Assembly (NCBI GenBank): GCA_963922205.1
Contig: CAWUHX010000047.1
Coordinates: 62,001 to 126,000 of the forward strand
From: Romanomermis culicivorax
Lineage: Eukaryota; Nematoda; Enoplea; Mermithida; Mermithidae
Direction: 5' to 3'
DNA: 64,000 bases
Positions 11,892 to 23,013 of this stretch are shown piece by piece. Position numbers and translations under genes: made by a program. The stretch's first letter is position 1. Each line of letters begins with the position of its first letter. The notes beneath the pieces were generated by a model. It searched no databases. It was not told where the DNA came from and saw only the letters and a list, made by a program, of their open reading frames with translations.

Positions 11892-13169
11892 TTAATCATC
11901 GAGCGAATCATTGTCGTGATCGGATTCAGCTGGACCGGGACAATTACGTTTCATGTCTTCTCCATCTAAAAATATAAACTTTATCGAGAAGTAACTTATT
12001 CCGAAATTTTCACCACAAGGTTCACTAGAAAAAAAAACTCATTGTAAGATTTCCGTTTTCTAAAAAATCGCACTCATATTTTTCCATTGAATCGAAATAA
12101 ATTTTGTTTTAAGGATTCTGGAAAAATTTTGACAGCAAGAAAACAAACTCACAAATTTTTTCAAAAAAATTATTTTAGCCAATATATTTTACCTCCGTAT
12201 TGAATAGCACACCAACAACAATAGGAATATTTTTCTCGCAAATATTTATTAATTTCGATCAACATATCCGTCGTCGACGATATTAGATATTGATAGTCTT
12301 TCTCATTTTTCACTTTTTCGTCATCCTGTTGTTCGATATCTCCGTCATTTTCTTCTATCTGTTGAGCATAGCGAGGCCAAAATTCGGCTTTCACCGGTTT
12401 AGGTATATCCTTGCAAGAGAAAATGACGTTAAGAAACAGTGAATGAGTAGCAGTTTCTATTACAAATACAAAAAAAATTGCATGCAATTAAATTCTACTT
12501 AAATACTCTGGCAATGATATTTCAAATCGTAAAATCGATGAGAATTCTAGCTAATTTTTACGCATACTCACATTTCTAGAATCCAGTTCATAGCAAATCT
12601 TTTGCAAAGTCTGAAGTTCCTTGGTCAACGTCTTAAACTTCGCTTTGTCTTTCTGGCTAAAGAAAGAGCAGATTCTTCCATCTAAACCTTGTTACAAACA
12701 TAATCTAAAAATTTACCATTGATCGTAAATCCGAGACAAAATAATTTGATGTTGATGTTGAACTTTCCGACTTTTTTCCAAAGCCAAAAGTTTCTCTTTT
12801 TCTTTAGTCCCATGACCTAAACCTTTACGATCGTGCTTCAGGTCAATTTTGATCGGTTCTTTGATCGCCGACGATGTTTGCGGCGTTTGATCATCGTCGT
12901 GAACTTCATCGCCATCGGCTTGAACGACCGCTTTCCTTTTTCCCAAAGCGGCGCCCGGTTGAAAACCCATTTTCACCAACATTTTGAAACCTTTGTTACA
13001 ATCATCCAAAGGTTTTTCTAAGGCTAGCAAAGTTCTTTCTTGTTCCGTAACGGTTCGATTTTGTTTCGATCGACGTTTCGAATCGGCCAACACTTTTTGT
13101 CTTTTGACTTCGAGAAAATTTGATCGTGCGGCTGCTCGCGTTTTGCAGACGCCGGGCCGGATGTCGTCG
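11892..13169 (-). CDS. GPATCH11: G-patch domain-containing protein 11, first exon not found
   Basis: Four exons join in frame on the minus strand: 13169-12717, 12656-12572, 12409-12193 and 11965-11892 (stop TAA), together about 275 residues; vertebrate GPATCH11 is of similar length. The first begins SDDIRPG, as near the family N-terminus. The G-patch follows (NKGFKMLVKMGFQPGAALGK...IKIDLKHDRKGLGH). Exon 2 is a basic coiled stretch (KTLTKELQTLQKICYELD). The last two exons give the C-terminal DUF4187 signature YLREKYSYCCWC...NCPGP..SDHD. G-patch proteins typically act with DEAH-box helicases in RNA processing; GPATCH11 is nuclear. The splice phases agree at every junction. Exon 13169 starts at the third base of a codon, so a short 5' exon with the ATG lies upstream and was not identified. 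Confidence 0.85.
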
Positions 13170-13245
13170 CTACAAAAAGACGCAATCGAATGATAATAAT
13201 TGTAGTCTAGTGAATAGCATGCTAAGAGTTGAGGGCCTGTCATAC

Positions 13246-13325
13246 TTCACCGCCAGGTACCGCCCGGTGCCGCCTGGGACGTATGGATAGATTTTTCTAA
13301 TTTTTGCGGCGCCGGGCGTTGCCGC
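13246..13325. repeat. Short GC-rich inverted segment
   Basis: CACCGCCAGGTACCGCCCGG and related CGCC/GGCG words stand out from AT-rich surroundings just upstream of the GPATCH11 exons. Function unknown. Confidence 0.25.
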
Positions 13326-13504
13326 TTTCAAAGTTCAAGTCAAATGAAATTTTCGAACAACTCATGTGTTATAAAGCTGTAATAAATTGTTGCTATAACA
13401 TATCGATGCATACTATAAGATCTGTACATGCAGTTCAATCATATTCCTTACATGCATTGTGAATTATTACACTCTCCAGATATTATTTTATCATGCCTCT
13501 TAAT

Positions 13505-13830
13505 CATACATGCACAGCGTAGAAATTCTGTGGGGACTCAGCCAGTACAGGGGATGGGATAGAAATTATTTTCCGTTCGTTATAACGAAAATAAAGGTTT
13601 CCTAACATCCAAGCAGCATATTTTTCAACCTATATTAGTCAAATATGTGAAATTATTTGCTTGGGCAGCATTTTTTAAAATTTTAATCCCATTTTTTTGA
13701 ATCAAGTATATTTCGTTTAAAGAGATCGTTTAACTACGGTATCATTTTCATTCTTAGGATGACTTTCTCTTTCGTCATCTTATTAATCATTGCTGGGGAG
13801 TCGATACCCCCGAACCCCTCCGCCACGTGT
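13505..13830 (+). repeat. Repeat family I copy 1
   Basis: Starts CAGCGTAGAAATTCTGTGGG and ends in GCTGGGGAGTCGATACCCCC. A second copy with the same order of words (ATACAAGCAGCATATT, AGTCA.ATATGTGAAATTATT) is at 39480-39895. Confidence 0.55.
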
Positions 13831-14240
13831 AATGTATGCTTACATCCTGAAAAAAATTATCATACATCCTGAGAAATCCATGATTGACAAGTTTCGGCCA
13901 TGCACTCGGAAATTTTTCCAGAGAAGTTTTTCCTGTAACTTTATCTCAGAGGTATTATTAATGATGTTTTCAGAACTAGATTTTCAGTAGGATTGGAAAT
14001 ATGTATAGTTTGTTTTTATAAGATGTTTGTAAATTGAAAAATAGACAAAAAATGAAAACCCGCCGAGTCACAGTAAGTATAATGTTAACTACTCTTATTT
14101 GTCTCAAAAAACGCGAGCGAATTCCATTCGTTTGTATTATCCCAACAGACATTGAGATTGTCAATGACTGGTGAGAGAATATAAATGGTTAACTTCTTTT
14201 CTTTATCCAGAGGGATTCGACCCCGAAACTTTTATTTTTG

Positions 14241-14869
14241 TGTTGAGGCAACCTGTTCCCGCTACTCGGGGCTTGAGTAAAAGTTAAGCTCCGTCTGGGA
14301 CTTGAACCCAGGACCTTGCGGCTACCGTCCGCACGCTCTAACCAACTGAGCCAACCGAGCAGCGGGACAGGCGCTCTCTTTTTGCAACAATTCGTAGTTG
14401 AGGTGGCTGCTTTGGCCACTCTCAACATCCCTCCACCATCGAGTTTGACGGACCGTCAAGGGCCACCAGTGTTGAGGCAACCTGTTCCCACTCGGGGCTT
14501 CAGTAAAAGTTAGGCTCGGTCTGGGACTTGAACCCAGGACCTTGCGGCTACTGTCCCCACGCTCTAACCAACTGAGCCAAGTGGGAAAGGCGCTCTCTTT
14601 TTGCAACAATTCGTAGTTGAGGTGGCTGCTTTGGCCACTCTCAACATCCCTCCGCTGTCGAGTTTGACGGACCGTCAAGGGCCACCAGTGTTGAGGCAAC
14701 CTGTTCCTGCTACTCGGGGCTTCAGTAAAAGTTAGGCTCGGTCTGGGACTTGAACCCAGGACCTCGCAGCTACTGTCCCCACGCTCTAACCAACTGAGCC
14801 AAGTGGGAAAGGCGCTCTCTTTTTGCAACAATTCGTAGTTGAGGTGGCTGCTTTGACCACTCTCAACAT
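14241..14869 (-). repeat. Three tandem tRNA-derived units (SINE-like)
   Basis: Units start at 14241, 14470 and 14689 with TGTTGAGGCAACCTGTTCC and repeat every 219-229 bp; the third is truncated. Each holds a tRNA-like body on the minus strand plus a shared tail (GCAACAATTCGTAGTTGAGG, TCGAGTTTGACGG). Unit 1 folds best; units 2 and 3 have stem mismatches. This looks like a tRNA-derived SINE amplified in tandem. The 169-residue frame across it is an artefact. Confidence 0.6.
14288..14360 (-). tRNA. tRNA-like body, anticodon GGT (Thr), in a SINE-like unit
   Basis: Read on the minus strand, 73 nt fold as a cloverleaf: acceptor GCTCGGT/ACGGAGC with one mismatch, D-stem GCTC/GAGC, anticodon stem TGCGG/CCGCA with loop ACGGTAG, and T-arm CTGGG-TTCAAGT-CCCAG. 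The anticodon GGT would read Thr, but position 33 is C rather than the near-universal U. With the two decayed tandem neighbours, this suggests a tRNA-derived repeat. A functional gene is possible but less likely. Confidence 0.45.
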
Positions 14870-14879
14870 TTGGTGTTTG

Positions 14880-15500
14880 ATTCGAACTGAAAAATTTACA
14901 TTGTTGGCACCATTTTTCACCCCAAAATTTAGGCGACTCTAGACATCCTTAATTTAATCTTTATATCGTTGTCAGGAAGGAATTCTTAGCCGAAAATTGA
15001 AGAAAAATATAAACTTCCTGACAAATTCTATAAAAATATTTGACTTCTCGCAGCATTCGATTTGATTACGAATCATACAAACCGTTTTCTCGATCAGTTT
15101 TTCTTATTCCACTGACGTGGTTAGATAAAATAGAGTACGTAGGCACGATTCTTATGCAAATTGTAGCAGTAAAAGTATTAATTATCTTTTATCATAATTT
15201 TGGCCTGGCATTAAACTTTCCAAATGTTTTCAGTATTTTATTAGGATGAAAAATTTTTTTTGTGCCATTGGCACAAATTTTTTTTGGCCCTTTGCACCAA
15301 TTGGCACAAATGCTCGTGCACGAAAAAACACTGGTGGGGTATGCCCTGTATACGGTAAATCCTGTATACAGGTATGCCACAGCTCCAACTTGGTCGGACC
15401 TCTGGCATACCCGTATACAGGATTTTCGAAAAAGGGGGGTTTCCAAAATTTTTCAGAATTTACTGAATAAAAAGAAAATCATTTTTTTCAGTGAAGACGA
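14880..15500. other. Gene-free repeat-derived stretch
   Basis: A family D fragment (15247-15325) and a TATAC-rich inverted motif (CTGTATAC...GTATACAG, 15348-15421) are visible. No gene is seen. Confidence 0.4.
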
Positions 15501-15524
15501 CATATTTTCAGTTGGTTTGTGTGT

Positions 15525-15900
15525 GCTTGGGTTCAGCCATTTTTAGTTGCTCGCTCTAAAATCAATAAATTAGCGTATGTTTATGGGAAAAAATATCAGA
15601 AGCTACATAGCTTTCTTGTATTTCATTCGACTCACGTCGGTTTTCAACTTTCAAACATACATGTAGGCCCCCCATACCTGAGACCCTGGCCACCCCCCTG
15701 GCCAAAAATAATCGTCAAACAACCCCACCTGAACTTTTTCCAAGACAGCTTTTTGTGCATATTTCGTATGAAAAACAGGCCTGCAGAACTTTTTTTTTGT
15801 TTTTTTGCTCACCCACCCCCTACCCCCAGGGAAAAAGTCCATGGACCCTCCCCCCTGGAAAATTCTTGCCGTGCATGTCTGCTTTCAAAACCCAATTTTC
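15525..15900 (-). repeat. Family F fragment joined to repeat family J
   Basis: 15525-15655 is inverted family F. 15655-15900 carries CCATACCTGAGACCCTGGCC, AAATAATCGTCAAAC and TTTGCTCACCCACCCCC, which recur inverted at 32770-32960, 42340-42520 and partly 28690-28810. Confidence 0.45.
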
Positions 15901-15939
15901 TGAATTTTGGAGAGAAAATGAAAAAGGTATGATATGAAT

Positions 15940-16645
15940 TAACTTGTTCGGCGAGTAGCTTCGGAAAATTTTCCGGATTTGGACATTCTGAAACGAAGAA
16001 AAATGAATCTTTTAACTTTTTATTTCCTAGACAGAAGGTTTAATTTTTATGTAAATAAAGTTCGATGAATTTTCAGTCGGGCATACTACAATTTAAAAAC
16101 TAGGAAAGCAACCAAGAATTTCGACTTGGACTAAAAATGTTTCAATCACATGAGTGTCAAAATTTTTATAAACATGGCAAAAATCATTTTGGGAAAATAA
16201 CCCAGAAAAATTTTCTTTCCGTTAAATTCTCCAAAAAACAACACAAGATCATACCTTTAACCATAATATGTTGATAATTAAAAGCTATAAGTATTAGCTA
16301 GAATGACATTTTCTAACCGTGCACTGGACCAATAGAAAAATTATTGAATAATTAAAATTCGGAGCGAAGCGCCGCAAAATTTTTACTATTTTCCATTTTA
16401 TAACACAAGAATTGTGATGTATAAGTACAAGGGTATTGCTGAAAAGATAAAATGTAAAAAATTTAGGTGAGGAATTCCCGCTTCCCCCTCTAAATACGGG
16501 CCTGACCTCTGGTGACCCAAATTTTGGGACCCTTCGACCCAAACTCGAAAAAAATTGAGCTTATTCAATAATTGGACGGAATATTTTATTTTTGTTTGTA
16601 CAAAAAACGCCACTGACTACGTCTTTGGTCCAGTTGAGTCGAATT
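15940..16645. other. Gene-free stretch
   Basis: No exons are seen. A GCGAAGCGCCGCAAAATTTT core-module remnant lies at 16364-16383. Confidence 0.4.
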
Positions 16646-16650
16646 GGCAC

Positions 16651-16783
16651 CATACCTGTAAGAGGTCCGACCAGTTGGAGGGAGGGTAAACCCGAAATTC
16701 GGAGGGGGGTCAAAGAAAGTCGAAAATTTTCCAAAAAAGGCAGTTTTTTGCCAATTTTTTCTTGTTTTTTCAAGTCTGGGGGG
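16651..16783 (+). mobile_element. Family A fragment split by a family B element
   Basis: CCATACCTGTAAGAGGTCCG opens the fragment. It stops in the G-run CTGGGGGG, where the family B element starts. Confidence 0.55.
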
Positions 16784-17572
16784 CACTGTTCTTTTCCACA
16801 TTTCCACTATAATGTGGGAAAAAAATCTGGAATGTGGCAAAAATTTTTGGGGCCTTTCCAGAAATGTGGAAGAAAAATTTGGGGTTTTCATATTGAAAAG
16901 ATGCATTTTGGTGCATTTTAGGAAGTTCAAATCTCAAAATTGTCCGGCGCTTAGCGCCGGTTATAATTTAAATAATCATTATTTATTACCAAGCTCAGGC
17001 GCGGCTTTTAGCATGTCTACCTTCACTTACCATTCAATCTTTAATAGTTTTCATCATCTTAGACGTATTATTTTATGTTTGATTGGCAACCTTTCATATT
17101 ATATGTTTATATTTAATGAAGATCCGCGCATTTTTTCCTTCATAGATTTTTTGAGAAAGATCAACACATCAACTTTTTCAACTTTTTGAAGCGTTTGTTC
17201 TTTTCTTAACGTAAATTTAATTCAAAAGCTTCACGGAAGTATTTTTAGAAAATTTCTACGCTTCTGACTCGCAGCTTTTCGGCCAAATTTATGAAAGGTT
17301 ACGAACAAATTGATGGTTTTAAAATTTTTCGAATGATAAATTTCTAGAAATTACGATTTTTGAAGACAAAATTTAAATCTAATTTTTGACATATATATTC
17401 AGAATGAGTATCAGAATGTTTTAAAAAGCTTAAAAACACTTAAATGAAGCGTTTATGAGCATTTTTAAGCGTAAAACGAGGATTTTGAGACCAAAAAAAT
17501 ATTTTCCACATGTGGAAAAAAAATTTGACGCCTTTCCACATTTGTGGAATGTTCGTGGAAAGAAAAACAGTG
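16784..17572. mobile_element. Family B element (CACNGTTTTTTTCC ends), copy 1
   Basis: Ends CACTGTTCTTTTCCACATTT and, inverted, GTGGAAAGAAAAACAGTG. TGGGGGG flanks both sides, consistent with a hAT-type 8-bp duplication. Inside are CCGGCGCTTAGCGCCGG at 16943 and the TAGCATGTCTACCTTCACTT block shared with other B copies. It is 789 bp and non-coding. Confidence 0.6.
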
Positions 17573-20470
17573 TGGGGGGTTGCAGAGCACCCCATGGAGG
17601 TGGTATGGGGGGTTACCCCGGTCTTAGATTTGAAAATTCATTTGCTACCCCCGTAAAAACAGCTCACTATTGCAAAAAAATTTGGTAGACCTCATCCTCT
17701 CCTCAGTAGGTTATAATAATTCGAGAAAAAGTGCACAATGTGTGCTTGAGAGGAATTACTCAAATGTAGAGATGTACCGGGTACCCGGACCCGAAATAGG
17801 ACCCGAAATTACCCGACCATTTTGCTGGACCCGGACCCGATATTCTCAAAATTTTAGACCCGGACCCGATATTTCCAAAATTTTGGACCCGGACCCGAAA
17901 AAATTATCACAATTTTGATTCGGGTCTATTTTTCCGGAAATGCTTCTGAATTAGAAAAATGGAACTTTTTGACTTTTGCCAAACCATAACTCACATAGAG
18001 CTAAAAATTTGTGGATTTATACAACTAGCCTTCAACAATTTTCTGAATGAAAAATCATACAGTAAAACCTTCCTGTGAACAATTTAACAGTATTGGTTTT
18101 TTGTCATTTTTGAATTTAGAAGTAGTTTATTAAAAATAAACTATAGTAATTCAGCTGAAATCAAATCAGGGTTTTTTTTTTGACCAACAAGTCACAAGCC
18201 AAGTGGCTTGTCGACCTTAAATTTTACAAGCCATTCCAAATTTTTGCAAGCCAATTTTATAATATCAGTATAGGTGAACAAATTCCAATGCTAGGTTATT
18301 TTTTAAAGAAATGATTGAGCATCACGGCGATCGATCAAAAAAGATATGTCATTCAACATTTATTCAATAACATTTTAGAGCCCTTGATTCGCTAAAATTC
18401 AGGAAACATTTGAAATTTTTGAGTTTGATTGAAGTCTAATCTACAAGCATTTCGGAAAAAATTTTCCAGCAAACTATCCAAGAACATAATGACGTTGAAT
18501 TACATGAGAAATCGATGGTCAAGTCCTCTATGATGACAAGTGAGAGCCCAAAAAAGCTATTAATCTTTCCTGCCTGAAACGCCGCAAAATTTTTTTGGGT
18601 ATTGACATTCTGCGATGCTGGAAAATCAATTTTCCAACCGCTTATTTGAAGAATTAGTTTCGAATTTTCTGTTCAAGGGTCGTAATTTCTGGAATTTTAT
18701 GTTTGAAAAATTTTAAAACCATTAATTTATTCACACACTCTAATGAACTTGGCTAAAAAGATATGAGTAAGAAGAGTAGAAATTTCCGAAAACTACTTCC
18801 ATGAAGCTTTTGGATTGATTTTACGTTAAGAAAGGAATAATCACTTCCAAAAGTTTACAGACTTGACGTATTGATCTTTCTCAAAAAATGTGTCAAGGGA
18901 AAAATGTGAATCTTCATTAAATATCAAGATGAAATATTGAAGATTACCAATTAAAACATGAGATAATACGTTTAAGATGATTAAAACTATTAAAGATTAA
19001 ATGATAAATGAAGGTAGACATGTTAGAAGCAGCACCTGAGCTAGGAAATAAATTATAATGCTTATTTAAGTTATAGCCGACGCGAAGCGCTGGAAAATTT
19101 TGTGATTATGACCTTCTAAAATGCACCAAAATGCATCTTTTCTGTATCCGATATGATCAAACACATGACTCAAAAAATTCTGACAAGCCATTTTGGCTTG
19201 TTGGACTAAAATTCTACAAGCCATTTTGTCAGTCCAACAAGTCATGGCTTGTAAAATGCTAAAAAAACAATGAATCAAATACTCACATTGAAGAATGTAA
19301 TGACACATCAAATATTCACTATAATATGAAAAGTAACAAATAGAAATTTAATGTTTAGATCACTATGAGACTGACTTAAACTTAAAATGTATAGCAACCA
19401 CAAAATAGCGCAGCATGTGTAAAAATATAACGGACCCGGACCCGAAATTACCCGACCATTTTGCTGGACCCGGACCCGATATTCTCAAAATTTTGGACCC
19501 GGACCCGGAACCGATATTCTCAAAATTTTAGACCCGGACCCGATATTCTTAAAATTTCGGACCCGGACCCGGACCCGATTTTCGTAAAATTTTGGACCCG
19601 ATACATCTCTACTCAAATGTTTTTTTGACAGATTTACTGAGCAGATGACAATAGGAAAGTATGCAACTTCTGTGCCCTATAGCGATTGTTAGGAAAGGAT
19701 ATCAGCACATTAATATATACTACTTGTAGGAAATCATTATATATATAATTGGGAGATCTAATAATGAGTTATGTAAATATGTGATTTATCAAAAAATCGC
19801 CCCTTGGGAAGAAAAATATTATGTTCTTAAAATTCTTCCTCTTCATCCTCTCCTTTCCTTTTTACCCCTTCTGCGTTGGGTCTTCTGTGCGCATATATTT
19901 ATATTTCTGCACCCAAGCTGTGGTATACTTTCCTGCTGTGAATTGAGGCATGCGGGGTCCGTTGACGAGCATCAGGAGTGGTACCTGGTTTCAAACTCGT
20001 GGTTCAAAATCTAATGGGAGATTAATAATACTAAAGCCACATTTGGCATCAGAGCTTTCAATTGGAAGCACTGTTAAGCTCATATTCCTGAAGATGTTGG
20101 TTCAAATAATGTTTCTCCAAAAGTATGTTGGCCCGATTCTTGAAATGTGCAGGAATCAGTTGACACGATAATCTTCAAAGTCTGACTATTCTCTGCGTAT
20201 AATTAGTACATTCAAGTTGCATGATTGGGGGCTGGAAAATGAGGTTGAAATAGCAAATGATTTTTGACTGTAAAAAGCCTAAAGTAAGGGCATTATTCAT
20301 TTTTGTAAGTTGTAAGTGAGAATTGTTTTGTGGTGAAATAGTACACCACCGCCCTCCGCAAAAAACCTGAGCAAAAAAAGTAACGGCATGGCGCGGCATG
20401 TTCCAAGTACTACCCCTACAATTTATGGTTTCACTCATACCTAAAGTTTCGACCTTGGGGACCTCTGGGG
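17573..20470 (-). mobile_element. Family H element (hAT relic) interrupted by a second hAT element
   Basis: 17573-17766 plus 19612-20470 match, inverted, the uninterrupted copy at 36290-37345 (shared words GGTAGACCTCATCCTCTCC, CAGCACATTAATATATACTA, TCTCTGCGTATAATTAG). On the minus strand near 20080-19990 lies a decayed hAT C-terminal motif (PIESSDAKCGFS). The split point carries an 8-bp target duplication. Confidence 0.6.
17767..19611. mobile_element. Non-autonomous hAT element with TAGAGATGTA ends
   Basis: TAGAGATGTA at 17767-17776 and TACATCTCTA at 19602-19611 are perfect inverted ends. The insertion is flanked by the direct repeat CTCAAATG (17759-17766 and 19612-19619). An 8-bp duplication plus YAGAG-type ends is the hAT signature. 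Subterminal GGACCCGGACCCGATATT words are repeated at both ends, as expected of transposase-binding sites. The interior holds a further family G-like pair (18168-18258, 19165-19260) around a family-B-type core with a palindrome at 19080. No transposase frame is seen. Confidence 0.75.
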
Positions 20471-20662
20471 CATACCTGTACTTGGGGGGGGACCTCCCCC
20501 TCAACTTGGCCAACCATGCACCCAAATTCATCCAACCTCCTTCCCAGTTAGGAAAAAATTAAAAAAATTTGCAAAAAAGTGTATGTTTTTTGGCCTTTTT
20601 TGGGAAAAATTTCGACTTTTTCCTACCCCCCCCCCCAACTGGTCGGAGGTCTTACAAGTATG
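20471..20662 (-). mobile_element. Family A element, copy 2
   Basis: CATACCTGTACTTGGGGG start, GGTCGGAGGTCTTACAAGTATG end, with the usual interior. The flanks no longer match, so it is probably older. Confidence 0.6.
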
Positions 20663-20994
20663 CAGTGTGACCCCGCCGTAGGGATGGCCACATTAGTTTT
20701 TCCTTTAAAATTTTCCTTAGGCTTAGGCTTAGGGTACAGCACCTGCGCCCTCGGGCGCAGCGCTGTTGAAGCTCTTCCAAATGAAGTTGTTTAGTTAAAA
20801 TAGTACCAAGGGTCTTAAAGGAATTATCTCTAATTTTGAGACTGCATAATAATTATTCAAATTTTTCCCATAACTTTGCTTTGGCGCTTTTCCCATGCAG
20901 AATTTCGCTTGTTCTTTCTTCCCTTCATCATGAAAACCCCCAAAAACGGGCATCAGAGACATTTCGGCGTGGCCACCGTCATCCGTAAAAACTC
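20663..20994. other. Short unassigned stretch
   Basis: Contains CTTAGGCTTAGGCTTAGGGT near 20716 (three TTAGGC-like units, the nematode telomeric motif, here on too small a scale to be more than suggestive) and CCTGCGCCCTCGGGCGCAGC. No gene is seen. Confidence 0.3.
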
Positions 20995-21250
20995 TGCCAA
21001 TTTGTTCAAGTCTGGGGGGTTGGGTCGGTTGGCCAAGTTGGAGGGGGGTCCCCTCAACCCACCCCAATTACAGGCGTACCTGTAAGAGGTCCGAACATGG
21101 GGGGGGAGGTTAAACCCGAAGCTTTGGGGGAGGGGTTCGACAAAAAGTCGAAATTTTTCCCCAAAAAAAACAATTTTTTTGCCCATTTTATCTAATTTTT
21201 TCAAGTCTGGGGGGGTTGGGTACATGGTTGGCCAAGTTGGGGGGAGTGGT
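20995..21250 (+). mobile_element. Two abutting family A copies, the second split by family B
   Basis: One copy ends CCAATTACAGGCGTAC near 21077. The next begins there (GTACCTGTAAGAGGTCCG) and is cut at 21250 by the family B element. Confidence 0.5.
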
Positions 21251-22226
21251 CACCGTTTTTTTTCCTCAAATAGGGTCTTTTGAGGAAAAAAAATTTGAGA
21301 ATGAGGAAAAAATGTAGGGTATGGTTCTCATTGTGGAAAAAATTTTGGGGAACTCTAAACCGAAAAGATGCGTTTTGGTGGACTTTAAAAGGTCAAAATC
21401 TCAAAATTTTCCGGCGCTTCGCGCCGGTCATGGGTATAATTATAACTGTATTCTGTCAGGCGCGACCGTTAGCATATCTACTTCGACTTAATAATTAATG
21501 CTCAACAGTTTATATCAATCAAGTTAGCTCGTAAAATTTTCTAATCGTTTAACAGTCAATTATGTCGCCGAAAATAGAAATTTTTCATCAAGTCTCTCAA
21601 TTTTTTCTTTCGATGATTGGAATTTTTTAAACGTTTGCAATCTGAACTTTTACGTTTATTGAAGGCGAAAATTGAGGACATTAATCTAAAACGCGATTTT
21701 AAAACATTTGTTCACGAATTATCTGTTCGAGAGATTTATTTTTCAGCGTTTTAGAATACAAAAACTCGAAAAGCGCCGGAATGGGAAGCACATTACACTT
21801 CATCAGTCTGATTTTAATTTATTTCCCAACGTTATGAAGGTCCATTTTCCAGCGTTTTAGAACGTGAAAATCAAAAAATTACTAAATAAACCAAGAACTA
21901 AGGAATCACAGAAATGTTGATAGCAGATAAATTCGTGGGAGCTCTATCGTTAACTTGCTTTATCCGCTCCTATAGAACACCAATATATTCTTCATGAGCT
22001 TATTTTGACTAACATAACCAGAATTTTCTCAATTTTTTCCTCATTTTTGCAGGTTTCTGACTACAAATACGACAAAATGCTTGGGTATGCTCCTAAAATG
22101 CATAAAAAAGCATCCGTAGTCACATTATAAGCGTTTTAAAAAATGTGGAAAATTTTTGGAAAATGAGGAAAAAAATTTTGGGTCCGGTTCTCATGTGGAA
22201 AAAATCTTCGAGGAAAAAAAACGGTG
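21251..22226. mobile_element. Family B element, copy 2
   Basis: Ends CACCGTTTTTTTTCCTC and, inverted, GAGGAAAAAAAACGGTG. Flanks GGAGTGGT and GGAGTAGT match at 7 of 8 bases, supporting a hAT-type duplication. CCGGCGCTTCGCGCCGG lies at 21411. It is 976 bp with no transposase frame. Confidence 0.65.
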
Positions 22227-22244
22227 GGAGTAGTCCACCCAAAG

Positions 22245-22446
22245 CATACCTGTAAGACCTCCGACCAGTTGGGGGGGGGTAGAAAAACGTCGAAATTTTC
22301 CCCAAAAAAGGCCAAAAAACATACACTTTTTTGAAAAATTTCTTAATTTTTTCCAAACTGGGGGGGGGGGGCGGGGTTGGGGGGGGAATGATTTTGGGTA
22401 CAGGGTTGGTCAAGTTGGGGGGGTCCCCCCCCCAAGTACAGGTATG
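22245..22446 (+). mobile_element. Family A element, copy 3
   Basis: CATACCTGTAAGACCTCCG to CAAGTACAGGTATG. Flanks ACCCAAAG and ACCCAAAC match at 7 of 8 bases. Confidence 0.65.
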
Positions 22447-23013
22447 ACCCAAACCGCCCTCAATTACAAGTATGATTGGCACAAATTTCCGCGCATGAAC
22501 AGCGTGCCGCAAAACAAAACGCACGTTTTGTAAGAAATGCATTATTTACATCCAATTCCTTACCATTGGCCGATTATAGTATCAGACATATAGTCGATTT
22601 CTTCTTCCATATTGGATGGGTGGGATATTCTGTTTTTGTTTCAACAGTCAAGACAGCGCAGTGAACAGAATGACGAAACAAGCGACAAGCACCAAGATCA
22701 TTTGCACAGTAAAACTCACACGGAACGCGGCTTTATGGTGCTGGTCTACACTTCTATTTCGAATCAGAGAAACCACCACAATAAAGCAAAACGCAGAATC
22801 CTTCTCAGTCCAACAGTAAGAAGTAAAATAATGCATATTGAAAAAATCATCCTCAAGTAAATTTATATTCCTTAAAAGTCATTCTTTGATACGCTTCGAC
22901 AAATAAATATATAAACAGAAACAAGATGACAAACATATTATAAATTATGCGAAATTAAATCTGGATAAAGCGGATCAATTGGTACGAAAACCGATCACCG
23001 AAGAATTTTTTTT
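22447..23013. other. Gap downstream of ACBD3
   Basis: I see no coding exons; it may contain the ACBD3 3' UTR. Confidence 0.35.

Noticed and set aside
14322..14831. 169-residue minus-strand frame with repeated WLSWLER-type segments
   Set aside because: It is a translation of the tandem tRNA-derived repeat, not a protein gene.
14241..14869. Regularly spaced repeats as a CRISPR array
   Set aside because: Only three units of over 200 bp with tRNA structure in a eukaryotic genome; no spacer pattern.
20716..20740. TTAGGC-like telomeric motif
   Set aside because: Only about three imperfect units within repeat debris; too short to call an interstitial telomere.
22120..22542. Long Pro/Gly/Phe-rich frames across family A and B elements (also at 6811-7239, 31812-32242, 50387-51100)
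   Set aside because: They arise from G/C runs and AAAATTTT tracts in non-coding elements; no conserved domain, and they recur wherever the repeats occur.
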